Origin: Armatimonadaceae bacterium
GTDB taxonomy: Bacteria > Armatimonadota > Armatimonadia > Armatimonadales > Armatimonadaceae
Reading direction: 5' to 3'
Assembly (NCBI GenBank): GCA_030447685.1
Contig: JAUJOK010000048.1
Coordinates: forward strand, 1-32,027
DNA: 32,027 nucleotides
The first letter of the stretch is position 1. Each line of letters starts with the position of its first letter. This document shows positions 7,937-15,777 of the stretch, piece by piece. The notes beneath the pieces were generated by a model that searched no databases, was not told the origin of the DNA, and was given only the letters and a program-made list of their open reading frames with translations. Position numbers and translations under genes: made by a program.

Positions 7937-9982
7937 ATGCCTGAAGAAATAGCCTACCGATTTCCTTATGGCCGCGCGGCGGTCGAGATGGTCAGCGACT
8001 TTAAGAACACCTTTCGCCTGCGGCTCGCCTGGCAGCGCGGCAAAGCCGTCATCGATCTGTTCGAGAGCACGCCGCTACGCCCGCTGGGTGAGATTTCCTG
8101 CGGCGGGCAGACCTTTTCCCTGAACCTGAATAAGCACAAGCGCGAGCGGCGCGAGCGCATACGTATATCGGGAGACCGCCCGGTCGGTGAGTCGGGGAAA
8201 GTGCAGTGCCAGCTTTCGATTGAGGGACGCAATGACCGGCTTAGCTGGGAGTGGCGGCTCGCAGCCAAAGGCAAGGACGCTCCGGCGGGCGGCGATGTCA
8301 CCTTCCAGCTTCCCTTTTGCGCGGGCAAGGTGGAGGTGCTTACTCTTTCCTCGACGCTGTCCGGGCTTGCCGTCTGGCGCGACGGCGTGGTCATCAGCCT
8401 GGTCGTTCCAGGTGAGTTCAGGAACCGCGCCCGCCTGGAGTTTACCGCCGATGCCCGCGCGGTGCGGCTTTTCGTGCCTGACGCCGCGTTCAGCGGCGCA
8501 GAACAGCAGCCGACGCGTCTGGAAACGTGGCTGGCTCCCGCCGCCACCCGCCGCGAAGCCGAAGACGCGCTGCTGCGCCACCTTGCCGATGCCGCCGACC
8601 GGGCGCAGCAGAATCCCACCGGCGATTTTCTTTCCCTCCTGTCTCTGGGCGATGCCGCTTCGGCGGCGCTGATGGCCCCGGAGGCCGCCGACAAGCGCGG
8701 CCTGGACCGGCTTTTACTGCGCGCCCGGCCCGATTTCCCCGGCCTGAACCTGGGCGGCGAAGGGGCCGACGCCGCCCAGGCTGCCTTTGCGCTTCTCCAG
8801 CGGTACCGCTTCACCGGGGACGATGCCGAAAAGCGACGAGCACTGCTTCTGGCGCGCGGCATGTGCGAATTCCAGATCGTGCAGGAAGAAAGCCCGCAGC
8901 GGGGGGCGTTCTGGGATGCCCTGCGCGCCAACACGCAGTGGATGGATGCCTCCGGCGGGCGCACCCAGAGCATCACGACCGCCGCGCGCGCCGCCTACGG
9001 TCTGTTGTGGCTGCACGCGCAGTTCAGTCAGGACATTTTGACGCGGACGGCTTTAGGCGCGGCGCAGTGGCTGATGCTGAAGATGGACGAGGACGGGCGC
9101 TATGCCGGGGAGCGCTACCAGGAGAACGGCACGCCCGTTTCCGGCGGCAGTCCCTGGGTGATGGCCGAAGCGCTGCGCCCGCTGGTGGAAACCTTCCGGC
9201 GCACCGGCAACGAAGTATTTCTGAATGCCGCTCTGCGCGGCGTGCGCGGCCTGCGCGAAGGACTGGCTGACGGTTCGCTGACACTTGCGGACGCCCCGGC
9301 GCAGTATCTGGCCTCCGCCGTGGAAGGACTTCTGTTCGTGTCGCGCGAAGCGGAGAACGCGGACATGATCGCGCTTGCCACGCTGCTGGGCCACGCGCTG
9401 CGCGCCCGCCGCGCCCCGGACGGCGCGATTACAGAGGACGACAAGCCTTCCCTGCCTGCGACGCTTGCCGCCGCCCGCGCCGCGCTCGCCCTGACCCGTG
9501 TGGATACGGATCCGGCCTGGGCGCTCGTGGCGCTGCGCGCCCTGCGCGCCGCCTCCCGTATGGTGGACGCGGGTGTCGCGCCGCGCCCCGCCGACCTGGG
9601 GGCGTTCTCGATGCTGCCCACGCATCTGCTCTTATCGCTTTCCACGCTTGCCCCGCAGTGCGCCGCCGACAGGGACGCACTTACGGTCATGCGCAGCTGG
9701 CAGGTCTTCCAGCCGGAAACCAGCACCCGCGAGTTCATCCGTGTCCGCGCCAAAAACAGCGACGCGCCGGTAGACCATCTCGCCCTCGTCTGCCCGTCCA
9801 ACTTGCAGGTGCTGATCATCGTGCTTGCCGGGCCGGACACCACGGAAATCGAGGTCGTCAAAACGGGCCGTACGCCCTTCCTGAAAAACCTGCTCACCGG
9901 CGACTACGGCCAGGAACCCTGCCTCGTCCCCCTCGGCGACGGCGCAGACGCCCGGTTCGCCGTCTTCCTCGCCGATACGTAA
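7937..9982 (+). CDS. Unrecognised 681-residue protein, probable alpha/alpha-toroid glycan-active or scaffold protein
   Basis: I do not recognise this family. The 681 residues fall in three parts. About 1-200 is beta-rich (SGLAVWRDGVVISLVV) and resembles the beta-sandwich lead of heparinase-type or six-hairpin enzymes. About 205-605 is all-helical, with repeats pairing W/Y-rich and Ala-rich helices (ALLQRYRFTGDDAEKRRALL; ARAAYGLLWLHAQF; SGGSPWVMAEALRPLVETFR), the look of an alpha/alpha barrel. About 610-681 is a short beta tail. There is no signal peptide or transmembrane helix, so it should be cytoplasmic. The ATG at 7937 lacks a close Shine-Dalgarno site, so the true start could differ slightly. 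It converges on a PF10091-like hydrolase with a 28-bp gap. A glycan-related role is suggested only by fold appearance and that neighbour. Confidence 0.85.
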   Translation: MPEEIAYRFPYGRAAVEMVSDFKNTFRLRLAWQRGKAVIDLFESTPLRPLGEISCGGQTFSLNLNKHKRERRERIRISGDRPVGESGKVQCQLSIEGRNDRLSWEWRLAAKGKDAPAGGDVTFQLPFCAGKVEVLTLSSTLSGLAVWRDGVVISLVVPGEFRNRARLEFTADARAVRLFVPDAAFSGAEQQPTRLETWLAPAATRREAEDALLRHLADAADRAQQNPTGDFLSLLSLGDAASAALMAPEAADKRGLDRLLLRARPDFPGLNLGGEGADAAQAAFALLQRYRFTGDDAEKRRALLLARGMCEFQIVQEESPQRGAFWDALRANTQWMDASGGRTQSITTAARAAYGLLWLHAQFSQDILTRTALGAAQWLMLKMDEDGRYAGERYQENGTPVSGGSPWVMAEALRPLVETFRRTGNEVFLNAALRGVRGLREGLADGSLTLADAPAQYLASAVEGLLFVSREAENADMIALATLLGHALRARRAPDGAITEDDKPSLPATLAAARAALALTRVDTDPAWALVALRALRAASRMVDAGVAPRPADLGAFSMLPTHLLLSLSTLAPQCAADRDALTVMRSWQVFQPETSTREFIRVRAKNSDAPVDHLALVCPSNLQVLIIVLAGPDTTEIEVVKTGRTPFLKNLLTGDYGQEPCLVPLGDGADARFAVFLADT

Positions 9983-10010
9983 ATCGGGTGTGGCAGCAGC
10001 GGCTACAAGG

Positions 10011-11234
10011 TTAAGAGCGGAGACCAGCGATGGCGAGGCCATCCCGCAGCCGGGGGTGGCTGCCGGTCAGCCGCCAGATCAGGCCGTTGCGCTGGTTTTC
10101 CAGGCACAGCAGGGCCATGCCTAAATCTATCCCGATAACATCCGGGTCGAACCACTCCTTGCCGACGTTGAGCGCATTGCAGAACCCGTAGCGGCCCCAT
10201 GCGCGCTCACCGAACTTTGTTTGTAACTTCGCCAGCGCCTGATCGGCGTCTTCCGGGACGAACAGCACGCCCGCCGCCATCGCCGTCGGAGCCACCGTGC
10301 CGTCGCTGGAGCCTTCGCGCGGTTCGTGCGCGCCGTAGCCCTTCGGCTGATCACTGGCCGTGACACCCCACAAGCCTTCGCGGAAGGTGAGAAAGCGCGG
10401 CGCGGCGCGGCGGCAGAACGCGATGTCGGCGCGATGCGCGTTCACAAAGTTGGTCCACCAGTCACGCCCGTGGGAGTCGCGGCGGTTCCTCAGGTCGAAG
10501 TAGGCGGGCGTCATCTGGGCGAAGAAAAGCGGGTAGGGGCCGCCGAAGACACGCTGCCCCTCGACCACGGCTTCGGCAAAAGTCCACGCCTCCCACACGG
10601 CGCGCGGCAGCGGCGGCGGCGCGCCGAGCGCCAGGAGATACAGGTAAAGCGCCTCGGTGTAGCCGCTCCACCTGGCTCCGAGAAACCCGCTTTCCGGTTT
10701 CCAGCCCATGCTCGGCGCGATGCCCGCCGGATCGGTCGCGCCCCGGTTCTGCATCCATGGCCAGTCCAAACGGGCCAGAATCGCGTCCGCGTCGCGCGCT
10801 ATCGAGCCGCCGAAGAATTGTCCCGCCGTCAGCGCCCCCAGAACGAGCAGGCTGGTGTCGATGGAGGAGAGTTCGGAGTTCCAAACACGCTTGCCGTCGC
10901 GCCAGTCCACAAAATGGTAAAAGAAGCCGTGCTCCTGGGGCATCGTCGTCAGAAAGCGCAGCGCGGTTTGCGCCCGCTTCTCGGCTTCCCCGCGTGTCAC
11001 CCAGCCGCGCGTCACCCCGATAGGCAGCGCCGCGAGCGCGTAACCTGTCGATGCAATGGAGGCGACGGTATAGGTATCCGGGTCGCCGGGGCGATTGCGA
11101 GCGCGGTCTTTGGTCAGGCCGGTTCGCGGATGCGTCTCCTGCCAGAAAAAGCGAAAGGCTGCCCGCGCGATATTGTCCCGCAATATCAGATTGTTCATCG
11201 GCCCGGCCTCGAAGATGCGGTTTTCTGTGTTCAT
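10011..11234 (-). CDS. Glycoamylase-like (PF10091 / GH144-type) glycan hydrolase
   Basis: The 407-residue protein is a complete PF10091-type (alpha/alpha)6-barrel domain. Recognisable family blocks are HGFFYHFVDWRDGKRVWNSE, LSSIDTSLLVLGALTAGQFF, YTEALYLYLLALGAP and the active-site face WGVTASDQPKGYGAHEP followed by SSDGTVAPTAMAAGVLF. Characterised members with this domain include the GH144 endo-beta-1,2-glucanases, and the same fold occurs in cyclic beta-1,2-glucan synthases. A beta-1,2-glucan substrate is an inference from that relationship. Many homologues are secreted; this one shows no signal peptide, so it may act on imported oligosaccharides or on cytoplasmic glycan. An in-frame ATG at 11198 with a GAGG upstream is an alternative start 12 codons in. 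It converges with the 681-residue gene. Confidence 0.88.
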   Translation of the reverse strand: MNTENRIFEAGPMNNLILRDNIARAAFRFFWQETHPRTGLTKDRARNRPGDPDTYTVASIASTGYALAALPIGVTRGWVTRGEAEKRAQTALRFLTTMPQEHGFFYHFVDWRDGKRVWNSELSSIDTSLLVLGALTAGQFFGGSIARDADAILARLDWPWMQNRGATDPAGIAPSMGWKPESGFLGARWSGYTEALYLYLLALGAPPPLPRAVWEAWTFAEAVVEGQRVFGGPYPLFFAQMTPAYFDLRNRRDSHGRDWWTNFVNAHRADIAFCRRAAPRFLTFREGLWGVTASDQPKGYGAHEPREGSSDGTVAPTAMAAGVLFVPEDADQALAKLQTKFGERAWGRYGFCNALNVGKEWFDPDVIGIDLGMALLCLENQRNGLIWRLTGSHPRLRDGLAIAGLRS

Positions 11235-11353
11235 TTACTCTTAATCATACCGCTGATCCAGGAGAAATGACCGGGGCGTGATGACCGAATCGGTGGACGC
11301 CGGTTTCTGGCAGCCAGGGCCGGAGGCAGGATCAGCAACGAATAAAATACTGC

Positions 11354-11382
11354 TTGCAATCGCCTGTTCCGGTGGTTATAAT
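11354..11382 (+). promoter_or_regulatory. Sigma-70-type promoter for cinA-thpR-recA
   Basis: TTGCAA (11354-11359) and a perfect TATAAT (11377-11382) are 17 bp apart, the ideal spacing. Transcription would start near 11389, leaving a leader of about 32 nt with an AAGGGG before the GTG of cinA. No clear LexA-type palindrome is seen, so DNA-damage control of recA from here is not evident. Confidence 0.65.
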
Positions 11383-11420
11383 ACAAACAGATTTTCGCTT
11401 CACGTGGAAGGGGTCACGGC

Positions 11421-12668
11421 GTGGTCGCTGAGGTGGTTTCCATCGGGACGGAACTGCTGCTGGGGCAGATCGTGGATACGGATGCCGCCTATCTCGCGCA
11501 GCAGTTGTCCGCGCTCGGCATCAATGTCTACCACCGCGCCACGGTCGGGGACAATCTTCAGCGCGCCGCCTCGACCGTCCGGCAGGCCGTTTCCCGCGCC
11601 GACCTGGTGATTCTTGTCGGCGGACTGGGGCCGACGATGGACGATCTGACGCGCGACGTTATCGCCGAGGTGATGGACGCTCCGCTGGTGCGCGATCCCG
11701 ATATCGCCGCACACTTGGGCCGATGGTTCGCGGCGCGCAGGGCGACGATGGTGGAAACGATTCTGCGCCAGGCGGATGTTCCCGCCGGGGCGACGGCGCT
11801 GCCCAATGCCAACGGCACCGCGCCGGGCCTGTTGCTGGAAAAAAACGGCAAGATTGTCGTTGCCCTGCCTGGCCCGCCCAACGAACTTATCCCGCTGTTC
11901 GAGACCAGTGTCTACCCCGTTCTGCGCGAGCGGACGGCGGGGGAGAGACAGGTAATTCGCTCGCGCGTGCTGCGTATTGTCGGCAGCGGCGAATCACTGG
12001 TGGAAGAGGCGGTCAAAGATTTGATGCAGGACGCCAATCCGAGCGTCGCCCCTTACGCCAAGACCGGCGAGGTGCATCTGCGCGTGACGGCGCGGGCAAA
12101 GACCGAAGAAGAGGCGGATGCGCTGACGGGGGAGCGCGTGGCGCGGCTGAAAGAGCGCCTGGGCGATGTGGTGTACGGTGAGGACGAAACGACGCTGGAG
12201 GCGGCGGTCGTGGCGCTGCTTGCCGAAAAGAAACGCACTGTCGCTACGGCGGAATCCTGCACGGGCGGGCTGCTGGCCGGGCGAATCACCAATGTTCCCG
12301 GCTCGTCCGCCGTCTTTCATACCGGCGTCGTCACCTACGCGAACGAGTCCAAAGTTCACCTGCTGAAGGTGCCGCAGGCGCTGATCGGCTCCGTGGGCGC
12401 GGTCTCGCCGGAGGTCGCCCGTGCCATGGCCGAGCGCGTGCGCGATCTGGCCGGAACCGACTTCGGCATCTCGATTACCGGGATCGCCGGGCCGGGCGGC
12501 GGCACGGAAGAGAAACCGGTCGGCCTCGTCTACATCGGGTTTGCCGATGGCGGCAAAGTCACCGCCGAAAAGCATCTGTTCAGCGGCCTGCGCGCCGACA
12601 TCCGCCTTCGCACCACCCAGGCGGCTTTGAATACGCTGCGGCGAACGCTGCTGAAGGCGGCAGCGTGA
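11421..12668 (+). CDS. cinA: CinA: nicotinamide-nucleotide amidohydrolase / COG1058 fusion
   Basis: The 415-residue protein has the standard full-length CinA plan. The N-terminal MoaB/MogA-like COG1058 domain (about 1-170) shows SIGTELLLGQIVDTD and VGGLGPTMDDLTRD; in characterised CinA proteins it hydrolyses ADP-ribose or NMN-related nucleotides. The C-terminal PncC domain (about 255-412) deamidates NMN to NaMN in pyridine-nucleotide salvage and shows AESCTGGLLAGRITNVPGSS (about 276-295) and ITGIAGPGGGTEEKPVGLVY (about 352-371). The start is a GTG with an upstream AAGGGG. Placement just upstream of recA is a conserved arrangement in several phyla and is the origin of its competence/damage-inducible name. 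Confidence 0.96.
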   Translation: MVAEVVSIGTELLLGQIVDTDAAYLAQQLSALGINVYHRATVGDNLQRAASTVRQAVSRADLVILVGGLGPTMDDLTRDVIAEVMDAPLVRDPDIAAHLGRWFAARRATMVETILRQADVPAGATALPNANGTAPGLLLEKNGKIVVALPGPPNELIPLFETSVYPVLRERTAGERQVIRSRVLRIVGSGESLVEEAVKDLMQDANPSVAPYAKTGEVHLRVTARAKTEEEADALTGERVARLKERLGDVVYGEDETTLEAAVVALLAEKKRTVATAESCTGGLLAGRITNVPGSSAVFHTGVVTYANESKVHLLKVPQALIGSVGAVSPEVARAMAERVRDLAGTDFGISITGIAGPGGGTEEKPVGLVYIGFADGGKVTAEKHLFSGLRADIRLRTTQAALNTLRRTLLKAAA

Positions 12669-12670
12669 AA

Positions 12671-12790
12671 GCCGGGCCGATAAACGACCCGGCTGATGAA
12701 AGCAGTCGTCCTCGCGGACGGAAAAGTGTCGGCCTGTGTGCGTCCGGCAGGACGCTTGCTGTAGGGAGGCGGGTCGTTTATCGGCCCGGC
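12671..12790. repeat. 120-bp element with 21-bp perfect terminal inverted repeats
   Basis: The arms 12671-12691 and 12770-12790 are exact reverse complements. Between them lie two more hairpins: CGTCC-TCGC-GGACG (12707-12720) and GCGTCC-GGCA-GGACGC (12740-12755). Each outer arm can also fold on itself (GCCGGG, 11-nt loop, CCCGGC at 12671-12693). The element fills almost exactly the gap between cinA and thpR. It could be a small non-autonomous transposable element or REP-like unit, or a structured leader controlling thpR-recA. It matches no riboswitch consensus that I know. No T-tract follows, so it is not a standard terminator. Confidence 0.7.
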
Positions 12791-12804
12791 AAGCGGCGGC
12801 GCGT

Positions 12805-13368
12805 ATGAGGCTTTTCCTCGCCATAGAACTGGCAGACGATGTTCGAGAGGCGCTCACGGCTTTGCAGGCACGGCTGAAGGCGACCGAGGCGGACGTGCGC
12901 TGGGTGGAACCCGGTAACTTTCATCTAACCGTGAAGTTTATCGGCGACCAGCCCGACACGCTGCTGCCGGAGATTGAGGCAGCCTGCGCCGAGGTCGCCG
13001 CCGTGACGCCGGATTTTCGATTTCCGGTGCGCGGCGCGGGCGCGTTTCCGAAGCGCGGGCCGCTCAAAACGCTCTGGGTGGGTGTCGGCGGCGAGGGGGC
13101 GGATGCCTGGAAGGCGCTGGCGGTGCGGGCGCAGGAGGCGCTTGCGCCATTCGGCGTGGCGCGCGAAGGCGGGCTGGTGCCGCACATCACGCTGGGCCGG
13201 GTGAAGTCATCGGCGGGAATGGATTCCCTGCGCGCCGCGCTTGCCGCCGAAGCCACTGCGGACTGCGGCGCGCAGGCCGCCGCGCAAATTACACTGATGA
13301 AAAGCACGCTGGACCCGCGCGGAGCGGTTCATACTCCGCTGCGCCACTTCACATTGGGTACTACATAG
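12805..13368 (+). CDS. thpR: RNA 2',3'-cyclic phosphodiesterase (2'-5' RNA ligase family)
   Basis: The 187-residue 2H-phosphoesterase has both catalytic HxTx motifs, HLTVKFIG (about 42-49) and HITLGRVK (about 127-134), at the usual separation. It begins MRLFLAIELADDVREAL, the normal ThpR N-terminus. The frame stays open upstream to 12736, but those codons fall inside the inverted-repeat element and add residues foreign to the family, so the ATG at 12805 is chosen. The enzyme opens 2',3'-cyclic phosphates on RNA ends and can act as a 2'-5' ligase in vitro. It sits between cinA and recA, 18 bp before recA, and is probably cotranscribed with both. Confidence 0.92.
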   Translation: MRLFLAIELADDVREALTALQARLKATEADVRWVEPGNFHLTVKFIGDQPDTLLPEIEAACAEVAAVTPDFRFPVRGAGAFPKRGPLKTLWVGVGGEGADAWKALAVRAQEALAPFGVAREGGLVPHITLGRVKSSAGMDSLRAALAAEATADCGAQAAAQITLMKSTLDPRGAVHTPLRHFTLGTT

Positions 13369-13386
13369 CACACAAGGAGCAACAAC

Positions 13387-14400
13387 GTGGAAAAAGACCG
13401 CGCCCTGGAATTGGCGCTTTCGCAGATTGAAAAACAGTTCGGTAAAGGCTCGGTCATGCGCCTGGGTGAGCACGCCAAGAGCAATAATGTCGAAGTCATT
13501 CCGACCGGCTCGCTGGCGCTTGATCTGGCGCTGGGCGTCAACGGCATCCCCAAGGGGCGCATTACCGAGATTTACGGCGCGGAATCGTCGGGCAAGACCA
13601 CGGTGGCGCTTCAGATTGTCGCGCAGGCGCAGAAGCTGGGCGGCGTCGCCGCGTATGTGGACGCCGAGCACGCGGTGGATCCCGTCTATGCCAAGAACCT
13701 GGGCGTAGACATTGACAACCTGCTGATCTCGCAGCCGTCCACGGGGGAAGAGGCGCTGGAGGTCATTGATGCCCTGGTTCGCTCCAATGCCGTCTCGGTC
13801 GTCGTGCTGGACTCGGTGGCGGCGCTGGTCCCCAAAGCGGAGATCGAGGGCGAGATGGGCGACAGTCACATGGGCCTGCAGGCCCGCTTGATGAGCCAGG
13901 CCCTGCGTAAGATTACCGGCTCCTTGAACAAGACCGGAACGGCGGCTATTTTTATCAACCAGCTCCGGGAAAAGATCGGCGTCATGTTCGGAAACCCGGA
14001 AACGCAGCCGGGCGGACGCGCGCTGAAATTCTATTCGTCGGTGCGCCTGGACGTGCGCCGCGTGGAGACACTGAAAAACGGCACCGACATGGTCGGTATC
14101 CGCACGCGGGTCAAGGTGGTCAAGAACAAAGTCGCGCCGCCCTTCAAGCAGGCGGAGTTCGACATCATGTTCGGCAGTGGTATCTCCCGGTCAGGTTCCA
14201 TCATCGATATCGGCACCGACCTGGGCCTTATCAACAAGGCGGGCGCGTTCTATTCCTACAAGGGCGAGCGCATCGGCCAGGGCCGCGAGAACGCCAAGGG
14301 CTACCTGGAAGACCATGTGGAAATGATGGAAGCCATCGAGAACGAGATCAAGAATGGTCCCGAGGCGAAAGAGGCGCTGACATTGGGAGCCGCCGATTAG
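13387..14400 (+). CDS. recA: Recombinase RecA
   Basis: The 337-residue protein is the central strand-exchange and SOS co-protease recombinase. Walker A reads GAESSGKTT (64-72), Walker B VVVLDS (138-143), the catalytic Glu lies in DAEHA (E94), and the L2 DNA-binding loop lies around 193-210 ([20 protein letters not shown]). The start is a GTG with an AAGGAG seven bases upstream. The usual Walker A of RecA is GPESSGKTT; here the Pro is Ala (codon GCG), a position I would expect to be nearly invariant. The C-terminus is relatively short and acidic-poor. It is followed by a strong bidirectional terminator. recX is present but about 6.7 kb away behind lysR. Confidence 0.99.
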   Translation: MEKDRALELALSQIEKQFGKGSVMRLGEHAKSNNVEVIPTGSLALDLALGVNGIPKGRITEIYGAESSGKTTVALQIVAQAQKLGGVAAYVDAEHAVDPVYAKNLGVDIDNLLISQPSTGEEALEVIDALVRSNAVSVVVLDSVAALVPKAEIEGEMGDSHMGLQARLMSQALRKITGSLNKTGTAAIFINQLREKIGVMFGNPETQPGGRALKFYSSVRLDVRRVETLKNGTDMVGIRTRVKVVKNKVAPPFKQAEFDIMFGSGISRSGSIIDIGTDLGLINKAGAFYSYKGERIGQGRENAKGYLEDHVEMMEAIENEIKNGPEAKEALTLGAAD

Positions 14401-14417
14401 TTCCTGCGCTATCCTGT

Positions 14418-14460
14418 AAATAAAAACGCCGGGAGCTTTCGCTCCCGGCGTTTTTATTTT
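14418..14460. terminator. Bidirectional intrinsic terminator between recA and the selenoprotein gene
   Basis: A perfect 10-bp GC stem (CGCCGGGAGC, 14427-14436, with 14441-14450) closes a TTTC loop. It is flanked by AAATAAAAA on the left and TTTTTATTTT on the right, so it gives a T-tract in both directions. It lies 26 bp after the recA stop and 4 bp after the stop of the opposing gene, and serves both. Confidence 0.95.
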
Positions 14461-14463
14461 GCG

Positions 14464-15654
14464 CTACTTCCAGCCGTAGGCCCTATAAAAGGCGGGCGCG
14501 ACCCGCTCCGTGGGCGTATTGCCGGCCAGTGTAAAGGCGATTCCCAACGGTGCGGGGCCGAGGTCGTCCTTGCGGACGTTGTACTGCGTGCCGCCCCACC
14601 GCTCCCCGGCGGCAACCATCTCGAAGGCGACAAACCGGTTCTGGTTCAGGTCGTACTGCGCGGTTCCCATTAGCTTGGCCTCGAAGCCGCGCGTACGGCT
14701 GTGGGGATTGTCGGCATCCCACCGGTCATTGATCGCCCAGCGGCCCGCCGCCTCGGTTCGCGTCTCCCCCTCCAGACGCAGCGACACGACCCCGTCCCGT
14801 ATTGCCGTCACCGTGCTGGTCAGCCGCGCCCGCTGAATATCCTCTTCGCCGTATGCCACCGTCTGACCGCGCACATTGTCCACCAGATGGGCGCGCGCGA
14901 TGCGGCGAATAAGGGGCGCAGGAACATCGTGCGCTTGCCCCACTTCCGGCGTTCCTTCGGGAAGGAACTGGCGGGCCTCTTCCTTCGCGAACCAGGCGTA
15001 GTCCAGATTCCAGGCGCGCGCTCGCCAGTCGGAAAGCGGCGTTTCGCGCGGCAAATCGCGCGAGTTGACGCGCAGCACCAGGCCGCCTTCGGGATAAAAA
15101 CGCTCCGGGCGCAGAATCTCCGGCGCGTCGCTCAGAATCTCGTCCGGCAGCAGGCGCTCCTCACGGGGCAGCCGATTCCAGACTTCCAGCGCCCGTTCCA
15201 GCATAGCCGCCATCGCAGCGGGATCGTTGGAGTTTATCGAGGCAAGCAGAACGCCGCTGGGCGCGGTGGCATAGATTCCCTGCCGCGTACCGGTGTGTTT
15301 GGGCGGGCCGTATCCGGCGTAGTGCCCCTGCTCAGCGATCTTCTGAAAAAGAAGCCCTTCCGGGTCATTCACCGTTTGCAGGCGATGCACCTCGTCCGCA
15401 ACCGGCACGAAGCTTTTCGAAAGTTCCACCACACGAGGATCGGCCCAGACAGACTGCCTGGCAATCACGCCGTTATTTCATGTACACGCGAAGGGGTGGC
15501 CGTTCATCATCCAGGCCAGTATCGGCTTGTCCTGCTTCTGCGCTTCCGTCACGGCGCTCCAAAACGAGGCCCGCCACGGAATTTCCTGCCACTTTAGCTC
15601 TGCTTCGGTCGGTAATATGTGGGCGCGGATCGCCGCGTAGTCGTTATCGTCCAT
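14464..15654 (-). CDS. Predicted selenoprotein: thioredoxin-fold protein with Cys-Thr-Sec (in-frame UGA at 15478-15480)
   Basis: Read through one TGA (15480-15478), the frame is continuous for 396 residues: 58 codons, the TGA as residue 59, then 337 codons to the terminator. Around the TGA the protein reads KPILAWMMNGHPFACT-U-NNGVIARQSVWADPRV. This is a thioredoxin-like beta1-alpha1 with the expected redox motif at the top of the helix (C57-T58-U59), followed by the VWADPRVVELSKSFVPVADE block of thioredoxin-like proteins. The C-terminal 250 residues (about 140-396) form a large unassigned domain ending PAFYRAYGWK. A SECIS-like hairpin follows the TGA. A nonsense pseudogene is the alternative, but the downstream frame is undamaged and the TGA falls exactly at the redox site. 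The ATG at 15654 is preferred to a TTG at 15666. No signal peptide is seen. Confidence 0.78.
15441..15480 (-). promoter_or_regulatory. SECIS-like hairpin directly after the in-frame UGA
   Basis: Counting from the base after UGA, positions 17-22 (CCAGGC) pair with 28-33 (GUCUGG) around a 5-nt apical loop, AGUCU. Below a 7-nt bulge, positions 6-9 (CGGC) pair with 34-37 (GCCG). The loop lies 23-27 nt after the UGA and carries a G in its first two positions, both as known for bacterial SECIS elements, which bind SelB. The upper stem includes one G-U pair. Bacterial SECIS consensus is loose, so this is supporting rather than decisive evidence. Confidence 0.6.
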
Positions 15655-15687
15655 AATTCGTCGCAAAGTCCTTTACGGGGTCTGCCT

Positions 15688-15725
15688 GCCGCCGTTCCTG
15701 CCATCAAAGCGGCGGAAACGGCGGC
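15688..15725. other. Hairpin between leuD and the selenoprotein gene
   Basis: GCCGCCGTT (15688-15696) is the reverse complement of AACGGCGGC (15717-15725), separated by 20 nt. It lies about 50 nt after the leuD stop on the minus strand. There is no T-tract, so it would be at best a weak or factor-dependent terminator; it could equally be chance in GC-rich DNA. The gap 15655-15777 shows nothing else definite. Confidence 0.3.
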
Positions 15726-15777
15726 TAAGAAGTCACGGTAGTTATGCCCGGTTCGGCTTTGCGATACACCCGCTCGC

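Noticed and set aside
7750..7938. Small minus-strand frame of 62 codons before pilM
   Set aside because: There is no ribosome-binding site and no protein-like composition; it fills the divergent promoter gap.
12693..12725. Hammerhead ribozyme core (CTGATGA at 12693-12699, hairpin, GGAAAA) inside the inverted-repeat element
   Set aside because: Seven unpaired bases follow CTGATGA before stem II, and no NUH cleavage triplet lies at the base of the long stem. The only CUU partner for the bases after GAAA is followed by G, which is not allowed.
12736..12804. N-terminal extension of ThpR by 23 codons
   Set aside because: It lies in the inverted-repeat element, has no family similarity, and the ATG at 12805 gives the standard MRLFLAIEL start.
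15478..15480. TGA taken as a simple nonsense mutation (pseudogene)
   Set aside because: The downstream frame is free of further damage for 337 codons, the TGA sits at a redox-active position directly after Cys-x, and a SECIS-like hairpin follows. Recoding explains more, though absence of Sec machinery in the genome would reverse this.
15688..15725. Hairpin as a true leuD terminator
   Set aside because: No T-tract follows on the minus strand; kept only as a low-confidence structure.
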